Below are positions 1 to 10,722 of a DNA stretch of 64,000 nt, piece by piece. Location of the stretch: the NCBI GenBank assembly GCA_016800925.1, contig JABCPU010000146.1, positions 1 through 64,000 of the forward strand. The letters are read 5' to 3'. Every line of letters begins with the position of its first letter. Positions within the stretch are counted from its first letter, which is position 1. The notes under the pieces were generated by a model, which had not been told where the DNA came from, made no database searches, and was given only the letters and a program-made list of their open reading frames with translations. The position numbers and the translations under genes are program-made. This stretch comes from Suillus spraguei. Its lineage: Eukaryota; Basidiomycota; Agaricomycetes; Boletales; Suillaceae.

Positions 1-160
1 TGTCTCCCGTTCCCGTCTCCCGTCTCCCGTCTCCCGTCTCCCGTCTCCCGTCTCCCATCTCCATCTCCGTCTCCCGTCTCCCGTCTCCCACTCTCTCCGT
101 CTCCCGTCTCCCATCCCATCTCCCGTTCTGCATCTCCCACATCTCCCATCTCCCATGCCT
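1..160. repeat. CTCCCGT-type 7-bp tandem repeat, degenerating rightwards
   Basis: The window opens inside a tandem array of a 7-bp unit (CTCCCGT). It is regular for the first ~50 bases and then increasingly imperfect, with CTCCCAT and CTCCAT variants up to about base 160. The left end is cut by the window edge, so the full array length is unknown. No gene is associated with it. Confidence 0.85.
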
Positions 161-1999
161 TCATTCTCTCCTCCCATGCTCTTCTGTCCCCCATCTCTGC
201 ATCCTAATGATCATAGCAGCTTTGAAACAAATAAAATGATTTTTCAAATGACAAAGTTCAGATTCTTTGATAGCCAAAATTATAATCAATCTAAGAGAAA
301 TCTATCAGAAAATGTTTCCTGAGGGTGGGGCAGGACACTTCCAGCCTGCTGGCAACTTCCAACCTGGTATTGGTGCCTGATGGAGTAGCTTGTCATAGGT
401 ATCAACCTGTTCCTGACAACTTGACCATGGTGCCACCACTCCTTCCAGCCCCTGATGAGTTCCTTCTGTTTTTACCTATCAGCCATCTTCTGCAATTGCA
501 CTCATTTTTGGCTTGCCCTCCTTTTTTGCTTTGCACTCCTTTGCACTCCTTTTTAGCTTCACTTTTGGCTTCACACTCCCTTTGGCTCCCTGGCCTTGGC
601 TCCATCCTAATAATTTGGTTTTACCCAGCTTCAGACAACCCATGGCAAATTCCACCAGCTGCGCAGTCACATGACCAAATCACATACGCAATCACACAAT
701 GGGACAACAGTGTGTTGAGTCAGCACTCGAAAAAACCATGTGAGAAATTTCCCAAAAAGGTGTTAAGTGAAATAACCGAGCTAAGTGTAGCAAGCACTCC
801 TTAGCGAAAGCCACGTGAGCTAGCGAACACCTTCCACCTTTCCCCCTTACTTTATAGATACTGTATATCACTCAGTGGCTATATTCTATGAGGGCACCAC
901 TGGACAAAATAAAACAAATAGTTGTGGGTGAATTCAAAAATTTTGACTGTAAACCAATCATCAAATCAGATAAGGTAATTTTGTGCATTCATAATCAGCT
1001 GCACCTGTCCGTCTGTTCAGAATGTTCTGGCTGTACCAGTTGTAGTAAATCATGTGGGCAATACTAGATACTACCCATGGCCTCGGGCATAACTCCTGCA
1101 CAACAGGTGCCATCTACTCAGGTGCAAGTAGAATGGGCTGACCCTGGCCTGACGAAAGCATCTGTCTGGACAACAACCATTGGCATCAGTGAGCCAAAAT
1201 TTTCGAACTATCTTCACTCAGGCTCATTACAATCTCCAGTTGGTTTCCATTCTTTCAGTTAGTATCAGATGTCCTACTCCTGGTCACTCTGTAGATTGGT
1301 CTGCGTGCAGCTCAAACATACATACTATACAGGTCATCTATGAACCCAAAGTCAAGTATCACATCAGTAAGAAAAGCCACCAAGAATATCTGACTCCTTT
1401 TGGGATGGCTGCCTCCTCTCATACACACGAAGGAGCCCGAGCTTGTTGACAAGCTTGGATTGGATGCCATTACCTTTCTCAGATTCACTCGCATGACCTG
1501 ATCACTTTACTTGCCATCACTTTTACATGTTGTGCCATTCTTATCCAATCAATGTATCTACAACCTCAAGAACGTCCCTTCGACAGAATGGGATGCCCTT
1601 TCCATTTTGACCATCTGGGATGTGAAGGGTTCTTCCTCTTTGCACATGCCGTGGTCTTGTACATGATCTCAGCACTTGTCATGGTTTTTGTATGGTGTCA
1701 CTGGAAAGAGATGCTCCAACTTCAGCAGCAATGGTTTCGCTCTCCCGAATATATGTGATCTTTTATGCATGGACACTTGCAGTCATGCATGTACCCAAGA
1801 AATACCAATCTGACAAGGGATCCATGCCATCTTCACAAGTGTTCAAGTCCCATACCCTACTACCTCGGTGCACATTGGTTGTAAAGTTGGACGGCTACCT
1901 GAGCTTATTGAATACCATAACACTGCCATCCGTGAACTTGAGCACAGGAGCAGAGGGAGATGATGATGAGCAGGGATCCAGGGAGGTAAGCTACAGTAC
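161..1999. other. No recognisable gene; TE-rich flank
   Basis: Open frames in this stretch are short, several begin at non-ATG codons, and none has a composition or motif I recognise. Pyrimidine-rich tracts near 440-600 create the longest open frame by low complexity. It may include further decayed 3' sequence of the integrase-core gene to its right, but I cannot show that. Confidence 0.5.
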
Positions 2000-3094
2000 A
2001 CCATCCTCATGTATATAAAAATGTCTACAAATCTGTAAAGCTGTAGACCAAATAAGATGTCTGGATTCCATGCTGTGAGAGTGGACTGGTATCAAAGCCT
2101 CAAGCTGTATTCCAAGAAATGCACTTGCTCGAATGAAAGTGGGCTGTCTGCTCTGGAACCATGACCTCCGAGAACTGCTGTGGGTGGTGAGTGACGAAAT
2201 GATTCCTGCCAAGTTCATCTTCTTCATTGTTTGCATGATGGTGATCAATTAAACGACAGTCATTGATAGACTCCCAGTCAATCCCTTATGATGGATATCC
2301 AGATCTTCATCATCTTCAAGACCCTCAAAACCATGCACACCATTTTCTAGCATTCTGGAAGAAAAACATATCATGTGGACTGTGTGCCGGTCACCTCGAA
2401 TAGACATAACATGGTTGTTCCATGCTTCTGCCCATTCAATGGCATCCTCATTGATAGCATCTAGGAAGAGGTGGTGGAGTAGCCACATGTGACTGTCTAG
2501 GTCAGGATTGAGGCCATCATGTGCTTCAAGGCTCTGAAAGAAGTCCTTCCACTTGGCACCAAATCCACTTGTGAGGTCGCACCACAGTCATTTGATGCGC
2601 ACATTATGTGCGCTCTGTAAGATAATGTATTGATTGTTCTGACCAGCCCCAGATATATGAACCACGCCCTAAGCCCCGTGTTTCCTCCATATAATGAGCA
2701 ACACCTAAGTTCCAGTGCCATGATTCCTGCACACGATAGGCAAACCATGGATCTCAATAATTTCCATGAACAAGTCAAGGACAGTTTGAGCACGGTTGTT
2801 GTTACTTGCCCTGATGCCTGTGATGAACTGAGAAAAGCCATCTATGAAGGCATGAAAAACAACTTGGTAGCATATCAGCCCTTAAAATCATTCTGAGCAA
2901 TGGGACATGTGACAGAACAAAAAGAACTGACCATGCTGACCATCATGATGGCTGAGTGAATTAGGCCCTGCTACCTTATAGACTTGGCGCTGTATGCACC
3001 AAGGACCAAATAAACCTGTAGGAGGCCCATGAACACATGTATATGATGCGTGAATTCGTCGGTGGGGGATTCAATGTCCAAGAAATCTCATATG
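2000..3094 (-). pseudogene. Integrase-core (rve-like) gene, C-terminal part, broken
   Basis: Read on the minus strand, several frames together give the pattern of the large basidiomycete integrase-core family: VHGPP, a VYKVAGPNSL-HHDGQHG block, then RGSYIWG, and WLLHHLFLDAINEDA-EWAEAWN near 2380-2470. The reading frame changes repeatedly and stops occur, so this copy is dead. The piece ends exactly at the TTCGT target duplication of the Gypsy element. Its N-terminal half resumes on the far side of that element at 10723. In this family the core is expected to be an RNaseH-fold recombinase. The family assignment rests on remembered motifs, and the true 3' end is uncertain. Confidence 0.6.
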
Positions 3095-3099
3095 TTCGT
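3095..3099. repeat. Left target-site duplication (TTCGT) of Gypsy element
   Basis: TTCGT directly precedes the 5' LTR and is repeated at 10723-10727 directly after the 3' LTR. A 5-bp duplication is typical of Ty3/Gypsy integration. Confidence 0.9.
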
Positions 3100-3573
3100 T
3101 GTTACAATCGTGCGTGCCCCTATTCATTTTCTATTCCTTTACCTTGTATATTACGTAACACGACTCTGACTCATATGCTCAACGCATTTGTACGATACAT
3201 GCCTTCCTCATTTAGGATACGCATTTATATTCTCACAGTTATCTGGTCTGTGCGCACATATTGGCCTATTTAAGCACAGTGTACTTGTAGTAGATTCTTT
3301 ACTTTAATCTTACTGGGTTTTACCTGGAATCTCCTTTGCTTAGGTCTCCAACCTAAGTCGTCTTGAATCGTCTCTAAGTCTAAGCACTCCTTAGCCTTAG
3401 TCTCTATTCTCTCGCGGATACCTCTTAGACTAGTCTTTGAGGCTGAACCCTTGATCGTACTCGGAACGCGTTCCTTGTACTTTCACCTTGTCTTCTTTTA
3501 GACATTGTAAGAACTCCCAGCAGACCATCTGTGTCTTTCACTGTCGCTGGTGACGCTACCCCAGTTCGTAACA
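3100..3573 (+). repeat. 5' LTR of Gypsy element
   Basis: It starts TGTTACAATCG and ends GTTCGTAACA. A TATA-like CTATTTAAG at 3266-3274 lies about 30 bp upstream of ACTTTAATCTT (3301-3311), which would place transcription start near 3300. The same sequence recurs at 10248-10722 and as solo LTRs at 15296-15770 and 19094-19568. Confidence 0.95.
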
Positions 3574-3590
3574 AAAGATTAAAGTCCATT
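3574..3590 (+). promoter_or_regulatory. Primer-binding site, probably self-primed (Tf1 type)
   Basis: Directly after the 5' LTR, AAGATTAAAGT at 3575-3585 is the exact reverse complement of ACTTTAATCTT at 3301-3311 inside the LTR. The latter sits where the transcript is expected to begin. An 11-base complementarity between the mRNA 5' end and the PBS is the hallmark of Tf1/sushi-type self-priming, where no tRNA primer is used. I saw no obvious tRNA 3'-end match here. The transcript start is inferred from the TATA spacing only. Confidence 0.7.
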
Positions 3591-3772
3591 TTGATCGTGA
3601 CTATCCAGTCTTCGACCCTGAACCCTGATCGCCTAGATCAGCAGACTAGCGTACACGTACGCTGAGCAGATTGTCAAGAGGAAGCCCCCTGACAGAAGAA
3701 AAGCCCTGACGGACAGCAAGACAGCGCGTGTAGGCACCGAGAAAGTATAACTCATCAGAAGAATCATCAACC

Positions 3773-4610
3773 ATGTCGTCGACCAAAGAATTCGAATACA
3801 AGATCAGTCAACCGATTGGTTTTGATGGAGATCGTGATAACTCTCGCGAGTGTATCCAGTCGTGCAATTTGCACTTTGACATCAATGAAAAGCTTTACAC
3901 CACCGACAAACAGAAGATCATCTACATAACATCCTTTATGACTGAAAGGAATGCCAAGTCTTGGAAGGAACAATTCTTGAACACGCCCAATCTACCGACA
4001 CTTGGGACAAAAAGTTGGTTATGGGACGATGGCAGATTTTATGAAGAGCTTCAAGGAAGCATTTGAACCAGTGGATACCAAAGGAACCGCTCTCACCAGA
4101 CTCCGAGATCTCAAACAAGGAACTGGAGATCTCCATACCTATGTCGCTGACTTTGAGGCACTTGCAGCCAAGGCTCAGATCACCGACAACGCAACGAAGA
4201 TCCAGTTCTTCCAAGACGGTCTTAATTGGGGTATCCTTACAAAGCTTTTCAATACAGGAGATGTCTCCGAAATATTCCGAGACGTTGTGCTGCAATGCGT
4301 TGCTATTGACAACGCCCATCATCGGCTTAATGCCATGAGGACACGTCATACTCCACAACAGAAGAAGAAGAACTACGGGAACGCACGGTATATTCCGAAC
4401 CGTGATTCCAACGCAATGGTCGTAGATCGAATCTCCGACATGGAGAGATCCGAATGCATGAAGAAAGGGCAATGCTTCGGATGTAGAAAGACAGGACACC
4501 GCATCCATAACTGTCCTGAAAGAAAGAAAAAGACCCCACTCCGACAAACCGAAGTCAAAGGGGAAGAAGAAGATGAAGAAACTGTGAGACGGATTGTTGA
4601 GGATTTTTGA
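3773..4610 (+). pseudogene. gag: Gypsy gag (nucleocapsid), one frameshift
   Basis: The ATG at 3773 opens a frame that runs to 4066. The homologous reading then continues in another frame to the stop at 4608-4610, so a frame change is needed near 3990-4025. The second half carries a zinc knuckle of the form CX2CX4HX4C (CFGCRKTGHRIHNC, about 4472-4513), which binds RNA in Gag nucleocapsids. A basic, Glu-rich tail follows. The Gag stop overlaps the protease frame in a run of five T, which could mark -1 slippage, but single-base damage elsewhere makes this uncertain. Confidence 0.8.
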
Positions 4611-5353
4611 CTTGGAGAAACAAAGACTCGACGTATGTTTCTCCCAATGTATTACTAAGACTTGTACGCGCTGTAGGTGAAAGAAAAGAACTTCATGTCC
4701 CTATCACCCTCCACTCGCGTACTCGCTTGAAATCCGTCGACACCACCGCTGTTATCGATTCGGGAGCAGCGGGAACATTCATCTCAGAGGAGTTTGTGAA
4801 ACTCCATCAAATCACACGACAAAAACTCAAAGAACCATTTCGAGTTACAATGGCAGACGGAACCCTCATAAGAGGAGGACCAATTACACATTACTGCCTC
4901 CTAGTGGTCAAAATCGACGACCGAACCATGTATGGAAAATTCAATATCACTAAACTAGGAAGAAGAGATCAAATCCTCCTTGGAATTCCATGGTTACGAG
5001 CAATGAACCCAATTATAGATTGGGCTGCTGAAACACTTGTCCTTTCACGGACAGAGAAATCTGATGAAATCGAAATCGATTTGGATGAAGAACGAAAGAA
5101 GAATGGGTTGCCCCGACTTTTCAACCACCATACCAGATGGCAACATTCCTGTCTTCCGAAACCGTTCATCGCTTCTCCTATTAACGTTCCTGAAGACCCA
5201 GAACCAGAAGTACGATTGCCACGTACTACAGACCCACCCCACGCGTCCAGCTGCCAAGAGCGGTATCACCGATTCCTCGCGCAGAGAAACGCAAGAATGA
5301 ATCCGAACCCAAGTATCGGGTCGGACAAGAACCTATTGAGCAGCGGCCAATAG
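4607..5353 (+). pseudogene. pol: Gypsy aspartic protease region of pol
   Basis: The frame contains a retropepsin active-site motif, VIDSGAAGTFI (near 4752-4784), followed by the beta-rich pattern of a retroviral-type aspartic protease and an ILLGIPWL motif near 4974. The active protease would be a dimer that cuts Gag-Pol. No ATG precedes it, so it must be read from gag or by frameshifting. A Pro/Glu-rich linker follows to about 5350, and the reading then moves to another frame before the reverse transcriptase. Confidence 0.85.
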
Positions 5354-5493
5354 AAGAACAGAAACAGGGAAAGAGGAAAACGGAAGAGGAACTCCCAGGG
5401 CGAAGCACCAACGTACCAAAACTATCCAAGTTCTTTGTTCCCCCGAAAACCCTTTCCGCTTCCATAGAAGAAATCCCCGATAAAGAAGAACCC

Positions 5494-6456
5494 GTGCCCT
5501 CATTGATCCCAACAGAGGATGATGACCAATTCGACACTATGCATGACGTCTGGCATGCACCAGAAGTACGTGAAATTTCCTCTTACGAGCTTGGAGATGG
5601 AGAATTTCTTGTGGAATACGATACCGATGGAGTCAGCATGAGGATCATAGAGGAAGTATCCATGGACACACCCCTGACACGTGATGGAACTTCTCAACTC
5701 GAGCAACCCTCCAACTACTTCACTATTCCCCTTCCTCCTCCAAAATATAGTAACAAAGCTCAGGAATTCGCTACAGATGAGAAGGAAAAGAAAAAGAAGC
5801 CCTTCGAAGAATTGGTCCCGGATTATTTGCACGACTTTGCAGACGTCTTTGCTAAAGATGGATTAAACAAACTACCCCCCGAACGCCCTGGTATCGACCA
5901 TCGGATTGACACTAAACCCGGTTTTATTCCTCGCACGTCTAAGGTCTACCCGCTATCGGAAAAAGAACGCGCTGCCGTCAAAACGTTTATCGATGAAAAC
6001 ATTGCGAAAGGTTTCATCTCAGAATCGAAATCACCTCAAGCTAGTGGTTTCTTCTTCATGGGAAAGAAGAGTGGAAAATTGCGTCCCTGTCAAGATTATC
6101 GCTACATCAATGATTGGACAGTAAAGAACACCTACCCGCTCCCACTCCCTATCTCCCTTGTCGCACGTCTTCACAATGCGCAGTTCTTTACGAAAATGGA
6201 TATCCGGTCCGGCTATAACAATATTCGCATCCATCCTGATGATAGGTGGAAAGCTGCTTTTACCACAGAATTCGGCCTCTTCGAACCGAACATCATGTTC
6301 TTCGGCCTTTGCAATTCCCCAGCAACTTTTCAAGCATACATGAATCGCACCTTTCAGCAAGAAATCAATGAAGGATGGATGGTTATCTATATGGACGATA
6401 TCCTGATTTTCTCTACGACAATGGCAGAACACCGTGAACGGACAGACGAGTTTTGA
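5494..6456 (+). pseudogene. pol: Gypsy reverse transcriptase (palm/fingers)
   Basis: An acidic linker is followed by a Ty3/Gypsy reverse transcriptase: a PERPGIDHRI-type start, KMDIRSGYNNIR (first catalytic Asp), FGLCNSPATFQ, and the catalytic YMDD box encoded at 6388-6399. These read intact in one frame. The frame ends at about 6454 with a premature stop. Thumb and RNase H continue downstream in other frames, so the polyprotein is broken. The enzyme would copy element RNA into DNA in cytoplasmic particles. Confidence 0.9.
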
Positions 6457-7160
6457 TGAAAATACGAAAAGAACACTGTTTTGAAACCGAGAAATGCACC
6501 TTCGATGCAGAAGAAGTGGAATACCTAGGAATGATAATTCGCCCCGGACAAGTTGCTATGGATACCGCCAAGACCAAGGGAATCTCCGAATGGCCAATCC
6601 CAAATCTGTAAAAGATGTTCGGTCATTCCTTGGCTTTTGCAACTTCTACCGCACGTTCATTTCCCACTATTCTGACATCGCCCGACCTCTTATGATTTGA
6701 CAAAGAAAGATAAGGCCTTTGAGTGGTCAACCGAATGTATGGACACCTTCGAAGAATTAAACGACGCTTCACTTCCCAACCGGTACTCCGTAACCCTGAT
6801 CCTTCCCGGCAATTCCCATTGCTACCGACGCTTCGCTTGTAGCAACTGGCAGAGTTCTCCTACAGACTGACGAGAATGGTGTTTATCACCCATGTGCATA
6901 CCTCTCACAGTCTTTGAACCCCGCAGAACGCAACTATCAGATCTTTGATAGGGAACTCCTTGCCGTGATCCGGGCATTGAACGAATGGCATCATTATCTC
7001 GAAGGAAACTCACATCCCGTCCTGGTATTCACCGATCATAAGAACCTTCTGTACTTTAGAAGTGCACAGAACTCACCCGTCGCCAAGCACGTTGGCAATT
7101 AATTTTGTCTATTTTCGACATCGAACTGCATCACGTTGCAGGTACTAAATAGCAGTACCC
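6457..7160 (+). pseudogene. pol: Gypsy RT thumb and RNase H, multiply frameshifted
   Basis: Segments in changing frames give the Gypsy motifs [12 protein letters not shown] (about 6616-6651), a TDASL-type RNase H start near 6826, [17 protein letters not shown] (6928-6978) and [11 protein letters not shown] (about 7026-7058). RNase H would remove the RNA template strand. At least four single-base frame changes lie here, which is far denser than in the neighbouring reverse transcriptase core. Confidence 0.8.
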
Positions 7161-7369
7161 GATGCACTATCCCGCCGACCTGATTATGACTCTGGCAAAG
7201 ACGATAACGAGGACCAGACCCTCCTCCCTGACGCTCTATTCGTTCGTCTTATTGACACGACTTGAAGGATGTGCTGTCATCCTCTGATCCCCTCGATGAC
7301 CCTGTCTTTAAACAGCATCTGATGCCCTTGACGGCGTGTGCCTTCCCCCTATGAAATCGGCACTTTCTG

Positions 7370-8190
7370 ACTGGAAGATTGAGGAGAACGTCCTCTATTT
7401 TAAGAACGTGCCTATATTCCGCCGGCGCATCGCTCCGATATCCTGAAAAGTATCATGATCATCCTACCGCAGGTCACCCCGGTAGATTCAAGACTGAAGA
7501 ACTCGTGAAACGTGAAGCCTGGTGGCCTGCATGGGCTCTTATATTCGGAAATACGTTGAGGGTTGCGCCCTTTGCCAGCAAATGAAAGCGGATACTCATC
7601 CTGTTCGACCCCGCTCATGCCTATTCCCTCGTCGGCTGTTCGCCCATTCTCCCAAGTCTCCGTTGATCTCATCACTGACCTCCCATCTCTGGGGGCTTTG
7701 ACAGTATCATGGTCGTGGTAGACCATGGCCTTACAAGGGGGTAATTATTATCCCTTGTTTGAAAACCATCACTTCAGAAGGTGTGGCTAAGCTATTTTTA
7801 AAACATGTTTACCGACGATTTGGACTCCATGACAAAGTCATCTCGGATCGAGGACCACAATTCCTATCTCGCTTCTCAAAGGAACTTGCCCGACTTCTCG
7901 ACTACGTCATAGCTCCATCCACGGCTTACCACCCACAGACTGATGGCCAAACGGAGAGGCTAAATCAAGAACTTGAAACATACCTCCGCATCTACTGCCG
8001 AAACCATCCCGAAGATTGGGTAGAACACCTACCAATCACCGAATTTGTCCATAACCACCGAAAACATGATGCAAGGAATGCATCACCCTTTTATCTGATG
8101 ATGGGATATGAACCACGCGCTATCCCCCATCTTATCCCTGATTCATCAGTCCCTGCAGCAGAAGACGAGTACGATCTCTGCAGAAGATAA
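7370..8190 (+). pseudogene. pol: Gypsy integrase, zinc-binding and DDE core
   Basis: An HHCC zinc-binding module is visible (HPTAGHPGRF near 7465-7495 and CALCQQMK near 7566-7590), followed by the catalytic core with SDRGPQFLSRF (about 7843-7875) and YHPQTDGQTERLNQELE (about 7927-7977). These give the second Asp and the Glu of the D,D-E triad. The first Asp lies near 7675 in a shifted frame. The core from 7759 to 8185 is open. The stop at 8188-8190 falls before the chromodomain, so a further frame change separates them. Confidence 0.85.
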
Positions 8191-8222
8191 GGGAAGAAGC
8201 AATCGCCTGTCATAACATTGCA

Positions 8223-8692
8223 ATGCAGACAATGGCCGAACGATCCCGAGGAGATAAGTACACCCCATGGAAGATTGGAGATAAGGTTTGGCTATCTGCT
8301 GCCAATCTTAGACTCAAACTTCCATCAAGGAAACTCGCCCCAAAACGATACGGACCTTTCCCGATTATCAATGTCTTATCTCCCATCACGTTCACGCTCA
8401 AGCTCCCTCCACAGTGGAAAATCCACCCCACGTTTCACGCTTCTGTCTTATCATCCTATAAGAAACAGACGTACACGGCCCGAACTTCCCTGAACCACCA
8501 CCTGATATCATCGAAGAAGAAGAAGAATATGAAATAGAAGCTATTCTTTCCCACAAAGGAACCGGCACTCGCCGATGCTATCTCGTTTCTTGGAAAGGAT
8601 ATTCATCGGGAGATAACGAATGGCTCCCAGAAAAGAACTTGAAGAACTCCGCCCGAATCTTGAACACTTATAAGAAGCAACACGACCTCTGA
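8223..8692 (+). pseudogene. pol: Integrase C-terminal part with chromodomain
   Basis: From 8223 the frame gives the integrase C-terminal beta-barrel (DKVWLSAANLRL, RYGPFPIINVLS, HPTFHASVL) up to about 8535. An overlapping frame, about 8490-8692, encodes a chromodomain with EYEIEAIL, CYLVSWKGYS and NEWLPEKNL, followed by a TGA stop at 8690-8692. Chromodomains at the integrase end define chromoviruses and are thought to steer insertion toward particular chromatin. One frame change separates the two parts. Confidence 0.85.
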
Positions 8693-8747
8693 TCATTCCC
8701 CAGTCAATCAACTCGCATTAGCACTTGATCAACTACAACCGCTCTAA

Positions 8748-10215
8748 ATGCCTTTCCCCACTGCATACGTCACCCCCGTCACTGTTGCCAACAATGACTC
8801 CGACTCTGAAACTGAAAACTACGAAATCTCACCACAGAAATTGATAACACCTCTTACATCGAAGCCGCCATTCTCTGTGAGGGACACGCCCTTGAAATCG
8901 AAAGAATCCTTACCGAACGAGGCGCTTTCCCCGCGTTACTCCTCGTTAATATCATCCGCACCGCAGCGCTCATCGAAGTCACCGCTAAAGATATTACAGA
9001 AGCCACATACCGACATCGCTTTTTACATCTTCAAAAACGCATTCGTGCTTATGCTATGTTGCTGTTTCCCAATTCTTTTAAAAATGATGTTGAAGAGGCT
9101 ATTCATATCATTGCCGAACGTCGAGCAAATGTTGCTCGACCTCCCTCTCCGCAGGAAGATACGCCACTTCCTGTTCCAGCACCCTCATCTTCGCGTGTTT
9201 ATTCTAGTCTTGACGCCTTTACTGGCCTATACACTGCTGTCCAAGAGATCGGACAACTCACCAATAAGGTTGTCGAAACAATCCAGCAATCAGTCACTGA
9301 AACCAGAGCGGCTAGAAGTCTAGTAGAAGAAGCTATCACCGATCTACAACAAACACAGTCGGACCTTGCATCCCTCGAACACCATCTCCCATCGACCAAT
9401 CAGCTTCATCATCTCTCGTCGTGACCTCTCTTGACTGTCCTGATTGGCTATATGAACCCTGCACAGAGGAGCAGTGCGAAGCCACTAAACTACTAGGTAT
9501 CCCTGCCACTGAGTTGGTAACACTCGGTCCTCAACTTCGTGATCTTCATATACATCCTCCCATGTCCATCCCATCATCATTCGGTCCTATGGATCCCGTC
9601 TCACCAGTCTTAGTAAAAGACTTTGGTATTACCTCCCCTTCTTCCTCAGCCGAACTTCTTACAATCGCTGAACGAGATGTCACCCCGGACCTTCCCATGT
9701 CAGCATACACTTTATCCCCTGCTCAACAGGCACAACTCAAGCGTAACAACACTCTCGCCTTAAAACGTATGAGGAAGAATAAGGGAAAGAAGCGCGCCAG
9801 ATCCACTAGTCCCACGCCCATCATTTCCCCGTCACCATTACGCAAAGCTCATTCTAACCCTGACGAGAATATGAAGTGCTGCGTCTGTGGATTGCTAGGA
9901 CATCGTCAAAAGAATTGTGCGGAATATCAGTGCAAGGTTTGCAGGTATTGGTCGCCTACCCATTTATCTCTCTACTGTCCTCAACGAGTTGGACCTCCTC
10001 CTTTCGAGTTAACCTGGAAGGACGAAGGATTCTATGACGCGCTTCATGCTTGGGAGAAACAACTTGACGATGAACGCATTCAAGCAGAGAAAAGAAGGGA
10101 CTCTAAACGACGCGCCGGTTTGGAGGAAGCTAAGTACATGATGAGTGGATCCTTTGCTGATGAAGACTACGAATGGAGTGACGATCCCGTCTATTATGCG
10201 AACCAAAGTGATTGA
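8748..10215 (+). pseudogene. Extra 3' ORF of the Gypsy element: coiled-coil region plus two zinc knuckles
   Basis: Downstream of the chromodomain about 1.5 kb remains before the 3' LTR. An ATG at 8748 opens one frame. Internal reading then fits best in another frame (about 8870-9424), rich in Glu/Gln/Leu heptads that suggest a coiled coil. A third frame from 9421, with no ATG of its own, runs to the stop at 10213-10215. That part holds a canonical knuckle CX2CX4HX4C (KCCVCGLLGHRQKNC, near 9871-9915) and a second Cys/His cluster CX2CX6HX4C after it. Two frame changes separate the pieces. Function is unknown; it resembles a second nucleocapsid-like RNA-binding protein. Confidence 0.65.
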
Positions 10216-10231
10216 AAGTCGGTGACTTTCA
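10213..10231 (+). other. Short hairpin at the stop codon of the extra ORF
   Basis: An 8-bp perfect stem (10213-10220 with 10224-10231) and a 3-base loop begin exactly at the TGA stop, 16 bp before the 3' LTR. It could be chance, or a structure close to the polypurine-tract region. Confidence 0.4.
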
Positions 10232-10247
10232 GTATAATACGGGGTAA

Positions 10248-10722
10248 TGTTACAATCGTGCGTGCCCCTATTCATTTTCTATTCCTTTACCTTGTATATT
10301 ACGTAACACGACTCTGACTCATATGCTCAACGCATTTGTACGATACATGCCTTCCTCATTTAGGATACGCATTTATATTCTCACAGTTATCTGGTCTGTG
10401 CGCACATATTGGCCTATTTAAGCACAGTGTACTTGTAGTAGATTCTTTACTTTAATCTTACTGGGTTTTACCTGGAATCTCCTTCGCTTAGGTCTCCAAC
10501 CTAAGTCGTCTTGAATCGTCTCTAAGTCTAAGCACTCCTTAGCCTTAGTCTCTATTCTCTCGCGGATACCTCTTAGACTAGTCTTTGAGGCTGAACCCTT
10601 GATCGTACTCGGAACGCGTTCCTTGTACTTTCACCTTGTCTTCTTTTAGACATTGTAAGAACTCCCAGCAGACCGTCTGTGTCTTTTCACTGTCGCTGGT
10701 GACGCCACCCCAGTTCGTAACA
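10248..10722 (+). repeat. 3' LTR of Gypsy element
   Basis: It is 475 bp and nearly identical to the 5' LTR, with three substitutions and one extra T in a T run. It is followed by the right target duplication TTCGT at 10723-10727. Confidence 0.95.

Larger units (their letters stand above)
3100..10722 (+). mobile_element. Full-length Ty3/Gypsy chromovirus LTR retrotransposon
   Basis: A 7.6-kb element bounded by LTRs of 474 and 475 bp with TG...CA ends and a perfect TTCGT target duplication. The order inside is gag, protease, reverse transcriptase, RNase H, integrase, chromodomain, then an extra ORF region with zinc knuckles before the 3' LTR. This order is that of Ty3/Gypsy chromoviruses. The two LTRs differ by only three substitutions and one single-base indel, so insertion was recent, yet the coding region carries many frameshifts, mostly between 6450 and 7760. 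It lies in opposite orientation inside an older integrase-core gene. Confidence 0.95.

Noticed and set aside
325..804. A 159-residue plus-strand open frame
   Set aside because: It starts at GTG, is driven by pyrimidine-rich low complexity and has no motif or splice context.
3037..3273. A 78-residue frame also found at 15597-15836
   Set aside because: It lies within the LTR and recurs only because the LTR recurs.
4607..4610. Programmed -1 frameshift between gag and protease
   Set aside because: A five-T run overlaps the gag stop, but no standard slippery heptamer is in the gag frame and this copy has many accidental frameshifts, so it is not claimed as programmed.
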